From positions 2,470,001-2,534,000 of the forward strand of contig NZ_CP074349.1 in the NCBI RefSeq assembly GCF_018343775.1: DNA of 64,000 nt, given 5' to 3'. The DNA comes from Pseudomonas cichorii (GTDB lineage: Bacteria; Pseudomonadota; Gammaproteobacteria; Pseudomonadales; Pseudomonadaceae). Shown in pieces: positions 34,556 through 43,226 of the stretch. The notes under the pieces were generated by a model. That model was not told where the DNA came from. It saw only the letters and a program-made list of their open reading frames with translations, and ran no database searches. Position 1 is the stretch's first letter, and the number at the start of each line of letters is the position of its first letter. Position numbers and translations under genes: made by a program.

Positions 34556-35878
34556 TCAATCCTTGCGATTCTTCGCCTCAATCCACTGCGCCATATATTG
34601 GGTACTTTTGTGGTGGTGATGGCGCAGCATCGCGCCGGTGAAGTTGGCGAGGCGATGGCGGGGTAGATCCTGGCGCAGTGTTTCAATGCGTTCGATCAGG
34701 CTCGCGCAGTGTTGCTTGTGCTGAAAGCGTGTTTGCAGGATGGTCCGGCCCGCCGCCTGGGCTTCGGTCCATAAGGTTTGATCCTGATACAGGCGCACCG
34801 CCGCGCTGGCGATTTCGCTGGCACTGCGAGCGATGGTCCCCGGCCATGGCAGGTCGCCGCTCATGGCTTCGGCGCCCACGGGCGTTGTCACCGAAGGCGT
34901 GCCGCTGAGCATGGCATCCATCAGCTTGCCCTTGATACCCGCCCCGAAGCGTAGCGGTGCCAGACAAATACGCGCGCCGGACATCACCAGCAGGGCGTCT
35001 TCAGCCCAGTTCATGACATGAAAACCCTGCGCCGCATTATGCAGTGCCGTGGCCTTGGGCGGCGTATAAGCGCCGTAGATATGCAATTGCGCAGTCGGCA
35101 ACTGTTGGCGAATCAGCGGCCAGATGGCGTTTTTCATCCAGAGGACTGCGTCCCAGTTGGGCGCATGGCGAAAGTTGCCGATGCTGAGAAAGTGCGCCCG
35201 CTGCTCGAACGGTGCCACGCTTTCCGGTACGCCATCGAGCATCAGCGGGCACCAGTGCAGCAGGGACTTAGGCACGCCAAACTGGTCGCTCAGCAAGTCG
35301 ATCTCGACATCCGAAACCATCAGGTTCAGGTCGCAGCGATAGAGCGAGGCCACTTCCCTTTGCGCCAGATCGCTGCTGGCGATCCGGGCAAAGAGCTGCG
35401 AGTTATCTATATCGAAAAAACTATTTAAATCATCGGGTTGTGAAGATTCATTCAAGTGCTCTTTAAGCAGTTGATGGCGCGTGTGGCGCAGGCTCTGAAA
35501 GTCGCAGGTCTCCAGAATCCGCAAGGCATCGGGGCAATGCTTTTCTACCCGCCAGCCAAACTGTTCCTCGATCAGGAACTGGTCGAACAGCACCACATCA
35601 GGCTGAAGCTCGCTGACGAAGGTATCGAAGCTGCTGTTGTTGAGCTCGATGTGGACCTCGTCGATGCCCAGGCTTTGCAGGTCGGCCCGGTGTTCACCCT
35701 CGGTGGCCGGGCTGGCAAAGGTGATGTGCCAGTCCTGTTCGAGAAAACACTGGATCAGTTGCATGACATGGCCGCTGGCCGCCGAGGAACGGGGCTCGGG
35801 CCATACATAGCCAATGATCAACAGTCGGGTTTTTGCTCGCAGCGGCGTCTGGGCTGGGTGAAGGTCGTTATTAGCCAA
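34556..35878 (-). CDS. Glycosyltransferase family 4-type protein
   Basis: 440 residues with a GT-B fold. The N-terminal Rossmann start is RLLIIGYVWPEPRSSAASGH. A C-terminal donor domain carries SIGNFRHAPNWDAVLWM and APLRFGAGIKGKLMDAM, the nucleotide-sugar site. The acceptor is unknown. The frame has no ATG near its beginning; a TTG at 35878 overlaps the stop of the upstream response-regulator gene by eight bases, suggesting coupled translation. A rare histidine run (LRHHHHKS) lies near the C-terminus. Confidence 0.85.
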   Translation of the reverse strand: MANNDLHPAQTPLRAKTRLLIIGYVWPEPRSSAASGHVMQLIQCFLEQDWHITFASPATEGEHRADLQSLGIDEVHIELNNSSFDTFVSELQPDVVLFDQFLIEEQFGWRVEKHCPDALRILETCDFQSLRHTRHQLLKEHLNESSQPDDLNSFFDIDNSQLFARIASSDLAQREVASLYRCDLNLMVSDVEIDLLSDQFGVPKSLLHWCPLMLDGVPESVAPFEQRAHFLSIGNFRHAPNWDAVLWMKNAIWPLIRQQLPTAQLHIYGAYTPPKATALHNAAQGFHVMNWAEDALLVMSGARICLAPLRFGAGIKGKLMDAMLSGTPSVTTPVGAEAMSGDLPWPGTIARSASEIASAAVRLYQDQTLWTEAQAAGRTILQTRFQHKQHCASLIERIETLRQDLPRHRLANFTGAMLRHHHHKSTQYMAQWIEAKNRKD

Positions 35879-36230
35879 GGATGCTTTTTACCTTGTCACG
35901 CAGGTCATCGATGGAAAACGGCTTTCCGATCGAGTACATGCCATCCGGGACCTCGATGTTTTCCGAATAGCCGCTGGCAAACAGGATCGGTAGTTGCGGG
36001 CGCAGTTGCCGTGTCTGTCGGGCCAGTTCCGTGCCGCGCATGTCAGGCAGGCCCTGATCCGTCATCAACAGGTCGATGTGGGTGGCGTCGTCCTTGATGT
36101 GGGCAAGCGCCTCCTGGGCATCCGCAGCTTCAAGCACCTGATACTCCAGTTCTTCAAGCACATCGACGATCAGCATGCGCACGATGCTGTCATCTTCGAC
36201 TACAAGAATGGTGTTGGCTGTTTCAGGCAT
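35871..36230 (-). CDS. Single-domain response regulator
   Basis: 119 residues, a lone CheY-like receiver. It has the acidic pair VVEDD, the phosphoacceptor aspartate in DLLMTDQGLPDM, a serine in LFASGYSEN and the lysine in IGKPFS. No output domain. It probably passes phosphate within the neighbouring kinase set. AGGA precedes the ATG. Its stop overlaps the start of the glycosyltransferase gene, an unusual pairing. Confidence 0.9.
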   Translation of the reverse strand: MPETANTILVVEDDSIVRMLIVDVLEELEYQVLEAADAQEALAHIKDDATHIDLLMTDQGLPDMRGTELARQTRQLRPQLPILFASGYSENIEVPDGMYSIGKPFSIDDLRDKVKSILG

Positions 36231-36577
36231 GGCAAATTCCTAAAGAATGGTAGTGAAGGCTATGCACCTGGCGCAGCCTGCGGGCTTTTGTACGAAAAGT
36301 CACTGCATTTGGATCATGTTGCCTTGAAAACAGGCCAATCTGATCGATAACAATCGACTCTGTGCCCGTGTCTATCCATCAGTAAATAAAACACAACCAG
36401 AAGTTCCATCTGATTTTAGTAGGTAGCTATCCTTTGCCAGGAGGCTTTACTTGCTGGAGGTGGCGAGCTTATCGCCGATTTATGTGTGAAATTTCAATCC
36501 TCTATGCGAGAAAAGTGAGTCTTTTTCTTGCTGTTACGGCAAACTCTACCGTTTTGATATAACGCCAGGGACTTTTC
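36231..36577. other. Intergenic region between divergent signalling genes
   Basis: 347 bp, AT-rich in its centre, with no supportable gene. It must hold the promoters for the response regulator (leftward) and the CHASE3 kinase (rightward). A small hairpin GGCGA-GCTTA-TCGCC lies at 36462-36476; no sigma-54 or perfect long palindrome is apparent. Confidence 0.5.
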
Positions 36578-39500
36578 ATGAACCGGACGTCTGTCGTCGA
36601 TGAGCAGCGCTTTCGCAAATTACTGGTCCGCAACATCAGTCTGCCGCTGGGCGTTGGCGTTTTAAGCGCGCTTTTCTTTGCCATCCTGATCGGCTATCTG
36701 CTCTCGGTCATTCAGTGGGTCGAGCATACGGATCGGGTGCTCAACAGCACCAACCGTGCGATGAAGCTCTCCATTGACATGGAAACCGGCATGCGCGGTT
36801 TCCTGCTGACCGGGCAGGAAAACTTTCTTGACCCCTATGAAGTCGCGAAACCCTTGCTCAGGGCCGAGTTGAAAAACCTGGAAGAGCTGGTGTTCGATAA
36901 CCCGACGCAAGTGGACCGTTTCCGCCGGTTGTCCACCTTGCAGGAAGAGTGGGGACATTTCGCTCAGGAAATGATCGAGATGCGCCGTCAGAACGGTGAT
37001 TTCGTCCTCGCCACTCGTGCCGGGCGCGGCAAGCGCATTACCGATGAAATCCGTACCGAGTACGATCAGGTCATTTCCATGGAGCAGCAGTTGCGACTTG
37101 CCCGCAACGCTGACGTGACCCGCACGACCATTGCGTGCGTGGTGCTGTACATGATCTTTGTGCTGGCGGTCAGCGGCATCCTGGCGTATTTCGGAAGGCG
37201 TGACCTGCTTTCCCTGTCCACGACTTACAGCTCCAACCTGAACCAGCTTGAAGATAACGCCGAGCGTCTGCAGAAGGTCGCCTGGCTGCGCAATGGCCAG
37301 AGCGAACTGGCCGAGCAGGTGCTTGGCCAGTTGACGCTCAATACCCTCGGGCAGCATATCCTGCAGTTCTTCGCCCAGTACCTGGGCGCGGTGGTGGCGG
37401 CTGTCTATGTCCGTCAGGAGCACGGTGGCCTGTTGCGTGTCGCTTCTTACGGGTTCTCCCGGGAGCATGAGCAGCAGGAGCAGACAATCTTCAGTGGCGA
37501 AGGCGTCATTGGCCAGGCCGCACAGCAGAACCGCATCGTCACCCTGGACGGGTTGCCCGGCGATTACTTCAAATACAGCTCCGGCCTGGGCGAAGGTTTG
37601 CCGAGCAGTGTGGTCATCGTGCCGACCAGCAATGACGATCAGGTCAATGGTGTAATCGAACTGGGCTTCATGCGCGCACTCACCGAAAAGGACGTCGAGT
37701 TTCTAGAGCTGGTGGCCGCAAATATCGGCACCTCCATTGAAGCGGCGCGTTATCGCCAGCGTCTTCAGGAAGTCCTGACCGAAACCCAGCAGCTCAACGA
37801 AGAGTTGCAGGTCCAGCAGGAAGAGCTGCGCACCGCCAACGAAGAACTCGAAGAGCAATCGCGGATCCTCAAGGAGTCCCAGGCCCATCTGGAAACCCAG
37901 CAGGCCGAGCTCGAGCAGACCAATACCCAGTTGGCTGAACAGAGCCAGGCCCTGGAAGACCAGCGCGATATCCTGGACAGCAAGAACGAAGAGCTGAGCC
38001 TGGCTCAGGTGGAGTTGCAAGCCCGTGCCGATGAGCTGCAGCGCTCCAGCAAGTACAAGTCCGAATTCCTGGCCAACATGTCCCATGAGTTGCGCACGCC
38101 GCTCAACAGTTCGTTGATCCTGGCCAAGCTGCTGGCGGAAAACCCGACCGAGAACCTGACTCAGGAGCAGGTCAAGTTTGCCGAATCGATCTACTCGGCC
38201 GGCAATGACCTGTTGAACCTGATCAACGACATTCTGGATATCTCCAAGGTCGAGGCGGGCAAGCTGGAAGTCCGTCCCGAGAACAGCAGCGTGTCGCGTC
38301 TGGTGGATGGCCTGCGTGGCATGTTCCAGCCATTGGCGACCGAAAAGAATCTGGACTTCGTCGTGGAAGTGCAGCCTGGCACGCCAACCATGCTGTTTAC
38401 CGACCGTCAGCGTCTGGAGCAGATCCTCAAGAACCTCTTGTCCAACGCCATCAAGTTCACCGAGAGCGGCACCGTGAGCATGATCGTCTCTCGTCAGCCG
38501 GGTTCGGGCATTGTGTTTACCGTGCGTGATTCGGGTATCGGTATCGCCCCGGAGCATCAGCAGAGCATTTTCGAGGCCTTCCGCCAGGCCGATGGCACCA
38601 CCAACCGGCGTTACGGCGGCACCGGTCTGGGGCTGTCGATTTCCCGGGATCTGGCAGCCTTGCTGGGAGGCTCCATCAGCGTCACCAGTGCGCCGGGCCA
38701 AGGCAGCATTTTCTCTCTGGTGTTGCCAGAGCAGTACGTCGAGCAGGAGCGCGAAGAGGAGGGCGGCGAACGGTCGGTGATCATTTCGTCGCCTGTTGTC
38801 ACGTTGCCGGTAGCAAGCCAGCCGGCTATCGAACCCAAGCCGGCAATGCCGGAGTCGGCCTTTGCCGATGATCGCCACAAGGCACCGTTCAGCGGGCGCT
38901 GCATTCTGGTCATCGAAGATGAAGTGCGGTTTGCGCAGATCCTTTTCGATCTGGCCCATGAGCTGGGTTACAGCTGTCTGGTCGCCCACGCCGCCGACGA
39001 AGGCTTCAACCTGGCCGCGGAGTTCACCCCCGACGCCATCCTGCTGGACATGCGCCTGCCGGACCACTCGGGCCTGACCGTGTTGCAGCGTCTCAAGGAG
39101 CTGGCGCCTACCCGGCACATTCCGGTGCACGTGATTTCTGTCGAGGATCGCCAGGAGGCCGCCATGCACATGGGAGCCATCGGTTATGCGGTCAAGCCGA
39201 CCACCCGTGAGGAACTCAAGGATGTATTCGCCAGGCTTGAAGCCAAGCTGACCCAGAAGGTCAAGCACATCCTGCTGGTCGAGGACGATGCCTTGCAGCG
39301 CGACAGCATTGCGCGCCTGATCGGCGACGATGATATTGAAATTACCGCTGTTGGCTTCGCTCAGGAGGCGCTGGATCTGCTGCGCGAAAACATCTATGAC
39401 TGCATGATCATCGACCTGAAGTTGCCGGACATGCTGGGCAATGAACTGCTCAAGCGCATGTCCACCGAAGACATTCGTTCCTTCCCGCCGGTGATCGTCT

Positions 39501-40078
39501 ACACGGGGCGCAACATGACCCGTGACGAAGAAACCGAACTGATGAAGTACTCGCGTTCGATCATCATCAAGGGCGCCCGCTCGCCGGAGCGCCTGCTGGA
39601 TGAAGTGACCCTGTTCCTGCACAAGGTCGAGTCGCAGCTCTCCAACGAGCGTCAGAAAATGCTCAAGACTGCCCGCAGCCGTGACAAGGTCTTCGAGGCG
39701 CGCAAGATCCTGGTGGTCGATGACGATGTGCGCAATATCTTCGCCCTGACCAGTGCCCTGGAACACAAGGGCGCTGTGGTGGAGATCGCCCGTAACGGCA
39801 TCGAGGCGATTGCAAAGCTCAATGAGGTCGAAGATATCGATCTGGTGCTGATGGACGTGATGATGCCGGAAATGGACGGCTACGAAGCGACCGTTGAAAT
39901 CCGCAAGGACCCTCGCTGGCGCAAACTGCCGATCATTGCAGTGACCGCCAAGGCCATGAAGGACGATCAGGAGCGTTGCCTGCAGGCAGGTTCCAACGAC
40001 TATCTGGCCAAGCCCATCGATCTGGACCGGCTGTTCTCTTTGATTCGGGTCTGGCTGCCGAAAATGGAACGTATTTGA
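36578..40078 (+). CDS. Hybrid histidine kinase: CHASE3-GAF-HisKA-HATPase-REC-REC-REC
   Basis: 1166 residues. Two membrane segments (about 20-46 and 186-207) enclose a CHASE3 sensor containing MKLSIDMETGMRGFLLTG. A GAF domain (about 250-390) follows. A long Gln/Glu-rich coiled coil (about 395-495) leads to HisKA (MSHELRTPLN) and HATPase (LSNAIKFTESG, then GGTGLGLSIS). Three receivers come last, each with an acceptor Asp (LLDMRLP, IIDLKLP, LMDVMMP). It senses an unknown signal at the inner membrane and feeds a multi-step phosphorelay. First gene of a five-gene run with CheR and CheB. The start was chosen as the first ATG; its ribosome-binding site CCAGGGA is fair. Confidence 0.93.
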   Translation: MNRTSVVDEQRFRKLLVRNISLPLGVGVLSALFFAILIGYLLSVIQWVEHTDRVLNSTNRAMKLSIDMETGMRGFLLTGQENFLDPYEVAKPLLRAELKNLEELVFDNPTQVDRFRRLSTLQEEWGHFAQEMIEMRRQNGDFVLATRAGRGKRITDEIRTEYDQVISMEQQLRLARNADVTRTTIACVVLYMIFVLAVSGILAYFGRRDLLSLSTTYSSNLNQLEDNAERLQKVAWLRNGQSELAEQVLGQLTLNTLGQHILQFFAQYLGAVVAAVYVRQEHGGLLRVASYGFSREHEQQEQTIFSGEGVIGQAAQQNRIVTLDGLPGDYFKYSSGLGEGLPSSVVIVPTSNDDQVNGVIELGFMRALTEKDVEFLELVAANIGTSIEAARYRQRLQEVLTETQQLNEELQVQQEELRTANEELEEQSRILKESQAHLETQQAELEQTNTQLAEQSQALEDQRDILDSKNEELSLAQVELQARADELQRSSKYKSEFLANMSHELRTPLNSSLILAKLLAENPTENLTQEQVKFAESIYSAGNDLLNLINDILDISKVEAGKLEVRPENSSVSRLVDGLRGMFQPLATEKNLDFVVEVQPGTPTMLFTDRQRLEQILKNLLSNAIKFTESGTVSMIVSRQPGSGIVFTVRDSGIGIAPEHQQSIFEAFRQADGTTNRRYGGTGLGLSISRDLAALLGGSISVTSAPGQGSIFSLVLPEQYVEQEREEEGGERSVIISSPVVTLPVASQPAIEPKPAMPESAFADDRHKAPFSGRCILVIEDEVRFAQILFDLAHELGYSCLVAHAADEGFNLAAEFTPDAILLDMRLPDHSGLTVLQRLKELAPTRHIPVHVISVEDRQEAAMHMGAIGYAVKPTTREELKDVFARLEAKLTQKVKHILLVEDDALQRDSIARLIGDDDIEITAVGFAQEALDLLRENIYDCMIIDLKLPDMLGNELLKRMSTEDIRSFPPVIVYTGRNMTRDEETELMKYSRSIIIKGARSPERLLDEVTLFLHKVESQLSNERQKMLKTARSRDKVFEARKILVVDDDVRNIFALTSALEHKGAVVEIARNGIEAIAKLNEVEDIDLVLMDVMMPEMDGYEATVEIRKDPRWRKLPIIAVTAKAMKDDQERCLQAGSNDYLAKPIDLDRLFSLIRVWLPKMERI

Positions 40079-40118
40079 GTGATGGCGGCCCAAACGATTT
40101 ATTTTCTCAGGTTTATCC

Positions 40119-40940
40119 ATGGCACTTGATCGAAGCGCTGATATCGAGCTGCAACTGCTGATTGATGCGATTTATCTGAAATACAGCTATGACTTTCGGG
40201 ACTATTCCGGCGCTTCCATCAAGCGCCGGGTGAACCATGCCCTGCGTCAGTTCGATTGCAGCACCATTTCTGCCTTGCAGGAGCGTGTGCTGCACGATCC
40301 GGCCGCGTTCATGCAGTTGCTGCAATTGCTGACGATTCCGGTCAGCGAGATGTTTCGCGATCCTTCGCATTTTCTGGCCATTCGCCAGGAAGTGGTGCCG
40401 TTGCTCAGGACCTATCCGTCGATCAAGGTCTGGATCGCCGGTTGCAGCACGGGGGAAGAAGTCTATTCGACGGCGATTCTCTTGCGCGAAGAGGGGTTGC
40501 TTGAACGCACCATCATTTACGCCACCGATATCAACCCAAGCTCCCTGGAAAAAGCCAAGCAGGGGATCTTCTCCATGGAAAGCGTGCGGGCCTATGCCGA
40601 AAACTACCGCAAGGCCGGTGGTCAGCGCGAGCTCTCGGATTACTACACCTCGGCCTATGATTACGCGATCTTCGACAAGACCCTGCGCGAGAATGTCACG
40701 TTCGCCGATCATAGCCTGGCCACCGACAGCGTCTTCTCCGAGACGCAGCTCATTTCATGCCGGAACGTGTTGATCTATTTCAACAAGAGTCTTCAGAACC
40801 GAACCTTCGGGTTGTTCCATGAGTCATTATGCCATCGCGGATTTCTCGCATTGGGCAGCAAGGAAACTCTGGATTTTTCCGAGTACAGCAATGTTTTTGA
40901 AACACTGGTGAAACCGGAACGGATCTACCGGAAAAAATGA
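40119..40940 (+). CDS. CheR-type protein-glutamate methyltransferase
   Basis: 273 residues: an N-terminal helical domain (IYLKYSYDFRDYSGASIKRR) and the SAM-binding domain with VWIAGCSTGEEVYS. The end carries RNVLIYFNKSLQNR, a CheR hallmark. It methylates glutamates on a receptor-like coiled coil. No chemoreceptor, CheA or CheW gene is near, so the target may be the kinase encoded just upstream. Its stop overlaps the cheB start by four bases (ATGA). Similar CheR/CheB pairs beside hybrid kinases are known in pseudomonads. Confidence 0.92.
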   Translation: MALDRSADIELQLLIDAIYLKYSYDFRDYSGASIKRRVNHALRQFDCSTISALQERVLHDPAAFMQLLQLLTIPVSEMFRDPSHFLAIRQEVVPLLRTYPSIKVWIAGCSTGEEVYSTAILLREEGLLERTIIYATDINPSSLEKAKQGIFSMESVRAYAENYRKAGGQRELSDYYTSAYDYAIFDKTLRENVTFADHSLATDSVFSETQLISCRNVLIYFNKSLQNRTFGLFHESLCHRGFLALGSKETLDFSEYSNVFETLVKPERIYRKK

Positions 40941-41551
40941 AAACGACCTTCAGTGTCGAGTCGGCCGATTGCACTCTGCCGGCAGTGGATGCCATTGTCG
41001 TCGGTGCGTCGGCGGGCGGTGTGGAAGCGTTGCTGAAAATATTCGGCATGCTCAGGCCCGGCTTTCCTCTTCCGATCATTGCTGTCCTGCATCTGCCGGA
41101 GTCGCGGCGCAGCCAGTTGGCTCATGTATTCCAGAATCGTCTGGCGATACCGGTCAAGGAAGCTGACGACAAGGAGTCGATTGTGCCCGGCACGCTGTAT
41201 TTTGCGCCTGCCGGTTATCACCTGTCGGTGGAGAACGATCACAGCTTTTCGTTGAGCCAGGAAGAGCGCGTATTTCATTCGCGGCCCAGCATCGATATTT
41301 TGTTCGATTCGGCTGCGGATGCCTTTGGCTCACGCCTTGCAGGCGTATTGCTGACCGGCGCCAATAACGATGGGGCACTCGGGTTGGCGCAAATAAACAG
41401 ATACGGTGGTTTTACCGTGATTCAGGATCCGGATCAGGCCCTGGCGCGCACCATGCCCGAGGCGGCCCTGGCGCTCCATTCGCCTGATTACCTTCTGCCT
41501 TTGAATGAAATAGGCCAACTGCTGGTCAAGCTGGAACGAATCACATGCTAA
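40937..41551 (+). CDS. CheB-type methylesterase domain protein
   Basis: 204 residues, only the CheB catalytic domain: the receiver domain of classical CheB is missing. The catalytic triad regions are visible: IVVGASAGGVEAL (serine), VLHLPESR (histidine) and LTGANNDGALGL (aspartate). It should remove methyl esters or deamidate glutamines. With no attached receiver its control must come from partners, perhaps the receivers of the adjacent kinases. It overlaps both neighbours (4 bp with cheR, 7 bp with the next kinase). Confidence 0.92.
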   Translation: MKTTFSVESADCTLPAVDAIVVGASAGGVEALLKIFGMLRPGFPLPIIAVLHLPESRRSQLAHVFQNRLAIPVKEADDKESIVPGTLYFAPAGYHLSVENDHSFSLSQEERVFHSRPSIDILFDSAADAFGSRLAGVLLTGANNDGALGLAQINRYGGFTVIQDPDQALARTMPEAALALHSPDYLLPLNEIGQLLVKLERITC

Positions 41552-42726
41552 ATGAAATCCAGGCAAAACTGCTCATAGTCGACGATTTGCCGGAAAACCT
41601 GCTTGCCCTCGAAGCGTTGATCAAGCGTGATGACCGCACCGTATACAAGGCCTTGTCGGCAGACGAAGCCTTGTCCCTGCTGTTGCAGCATGAATTCGCC
41701 CTGGCCATTCTCGACGTGCAGATGCCCGGCATGAACGGTTTCGAGCTGGCCGAGATGATGCGCAGCACCGAAAAGACCAAGAACATTCCTATCGTGTTTG
41801 TCAGTGCCGCCGGGCGTGAACTCAACTATGCCTTCAAAGGCTACGAAAGCGGAGCCGTGGACTTCCTGCACAAGCCGCTGGATATCCATGCGGTCAAGAG
41901 CAAGGTCAACGTCTTCGTCGAGCTGTATCGCCAGCGCAAGGCGGTGAAAATGCAGGTCGAAGCGCTGGAGCAGAGTCGCCACGAACAGGAAATACTGCTC
42001 AAGCGTCTGCAGGCGACCCAGGGCGAGCTCGAACATGCCATCCGCATGCGCGACGACTTCATGTCCATCGTCTCCCATGAAGTGCGCACACCGCTCAATG
42101 GCCTGATCCTGGAAACCCAGTTGCGCAAGTTGCATCTGGCCAAGGACAACACAGCGGCTTTCACCCTGGACAAGCTGCGGGGCATGGTCGATCGCGACGA
42201 GCGTCAGATCCAGAGCCTGATCCGGCTGATCGAGGACATGCTCGATGTGTCTCGTATCCGCACCGGCAAGCTGTCGATCCGGCCAAACGCCTTTGACCTG
42301 AGCGAGTTGGTGGGCCAGTTACTGGAAAACTTCGCGGCCCAGATTGCCGCGACCGAATCCACCGTCACCCTGTTTGCCGAAGAGACAGTCATCGGGGTAT
42401 GGGACGAGTTCCGGATCGAGCAGGTGGTGGCCAACCTGTTGACCAATGCAATGCGCTACGGTGCCCGCAAGCCGATCGAGGTGCATGTGTATTGTGAAAG
42501 CGGCGAGGCGCGGGTCGAAGTGATAGATCAGGGGATCGGGATTTCCGAGGAAAACCAGAAGCGCATCTTCCAGCAGTTCGAGCGGGTAACGGCCAAGCAT
42601 GCCGTGGCCGGCCTGGGGCTTGGGTTGTTCATCTCCGAACAGATCGTTCTGGCCCATGGCGGCCGGATTGTCGTGGAGAGCGAAGAGGGCAAGGGCTCGA
42701 CATTCCGGGTCTGCCTGCCGTTGTAA
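41545..42726 (+). CDS. Hybrid histidine kinase, REC-HisKA-HATPase
   Basis: 393 residues. An N-terminal receiver (LLIVDDLPENL, AILDVQMPGMNG, FLHKPLD) comes first. A coiled linker and a HisKA H-box (FMSIVSHEVRTPLNG, near residue 172) follow, then HATPase (NLLTNAMRYGAR, AGLGLGLFIS). No membrane segment, so its input is phosphorylation of its own receiver, plausibly from the upstream CHASE3 kinase. It starts inside the cheB gene and is translationally coupled. Confidence 0.93.
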   Translation: MLNEIQAKLLIVDDLPENLLALEALIKRDDRTVYKALSADEALSLLLQHEFALAILDVQMPGMNGFELAEMMRSTEKTKNIPIVFVSAAGRELNYAFKGYESGAVDFLHKPLDIHAVKSKVNVFVELYRQRKAVKMQVEALEQSRHEQEILLKRLQATQGELEHAIRMRDDFMSIVSHEVRTPLNGLILETQLRKLHLAKDNTAAFTLDKLRGMVDRDERQIQSLIRLIEDMLDVSRIRTGKLSIRPNAFDLSELVGQLLENFAAQIAATESTVTLFAEETVIGVWDEFRIEQVVANLLTNAMRYGARKPIEVHVYCESGEARVEVIDQGIGISEENQKRIFQQFERVTAKHAVAGLGLGLFISEQIVLAHGGRIVVESEEGKGSTFRVCLPL

Positions 42727-42836
42727 CATTAATTTTTTTCATTCGTGGGTGGTGCGAAGTTTCAAAAAGATTTGCGCAACCTCTACCAAGCGCTGTGGTC
42801 GTATTGGCAGCTATTTACAGAACAAAAGGCAGTTCC

Positions 42837-43214
42837 ATGAGCGCTGATGCAGAAAACGTCGTACTAATCGTCGAAGACGAACCCTTGATCCTGATGCTGC
42901 TGGCTGATTATCTGTCGGGCGAGGGCTATCGGGTCTTGCAGGCCTCCAACGGCGAGCAGGCGTTCGAGATTCTGGCGACCAAGCCCCACCTGGACCTGAT
43001 GATCACCGACTATCGCCTGCCAGGCGGGTTCTCCGGTGTGATGATTGCCGAGCCAGCGGTCAAGCTGCGACCTGAGCTGAAGGTCATCTTTATCAGCGGT
43101 TACCCGGCGGAAATCCTCGATTGCGACAGCCCGATCACTCGCAAGGCGCCGATTCTGGCCAAGCCGTTCACCATGGAAACCCTGCACACGCAGATCCAGC
43201 GTCTGCTGGCCTGA
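42837..43214 (+). CDS. Single-domain response regulator
   Basis: 125 residues, one receiver: VLIVEDEPLILMLLADYLSG, acceptor Asp in DLMITDYRLPGG, serine in FISGYPAE, lysine in LAKPF. No output domain. Last of the rightward signalling run, 110 bp after the kinase. It probably serves as an intermediate or sink in the relay. The ATG at 42837 follows AAAAGGCA. Closest relatives are the FixJ/LovR-like single receivers. Confidence 0.9.
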   Translation: MSADAENVVLIVEDEPLILMLLADYLSGEGYRVLQASNGEQAFEILATKPHLDLMITDYRLPGGFSGVMIAEPAVKLRPELKVIFISGYPAEILDCDSPITRKAPILAKPFTMETLHTQIQRLLA

Positions 43215-43226
43215 GGCTTCGGCGGT

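Noticed and set aside
37703..40120. 805-codon open frame antisense to the CHASE3 kinase gene
   Set aside because: It mirrors the high-GC third codon positions of the real gene on the other strand, has no recognisable domain and no ribosome-binding site; the sense gene has clear kinase motifs.
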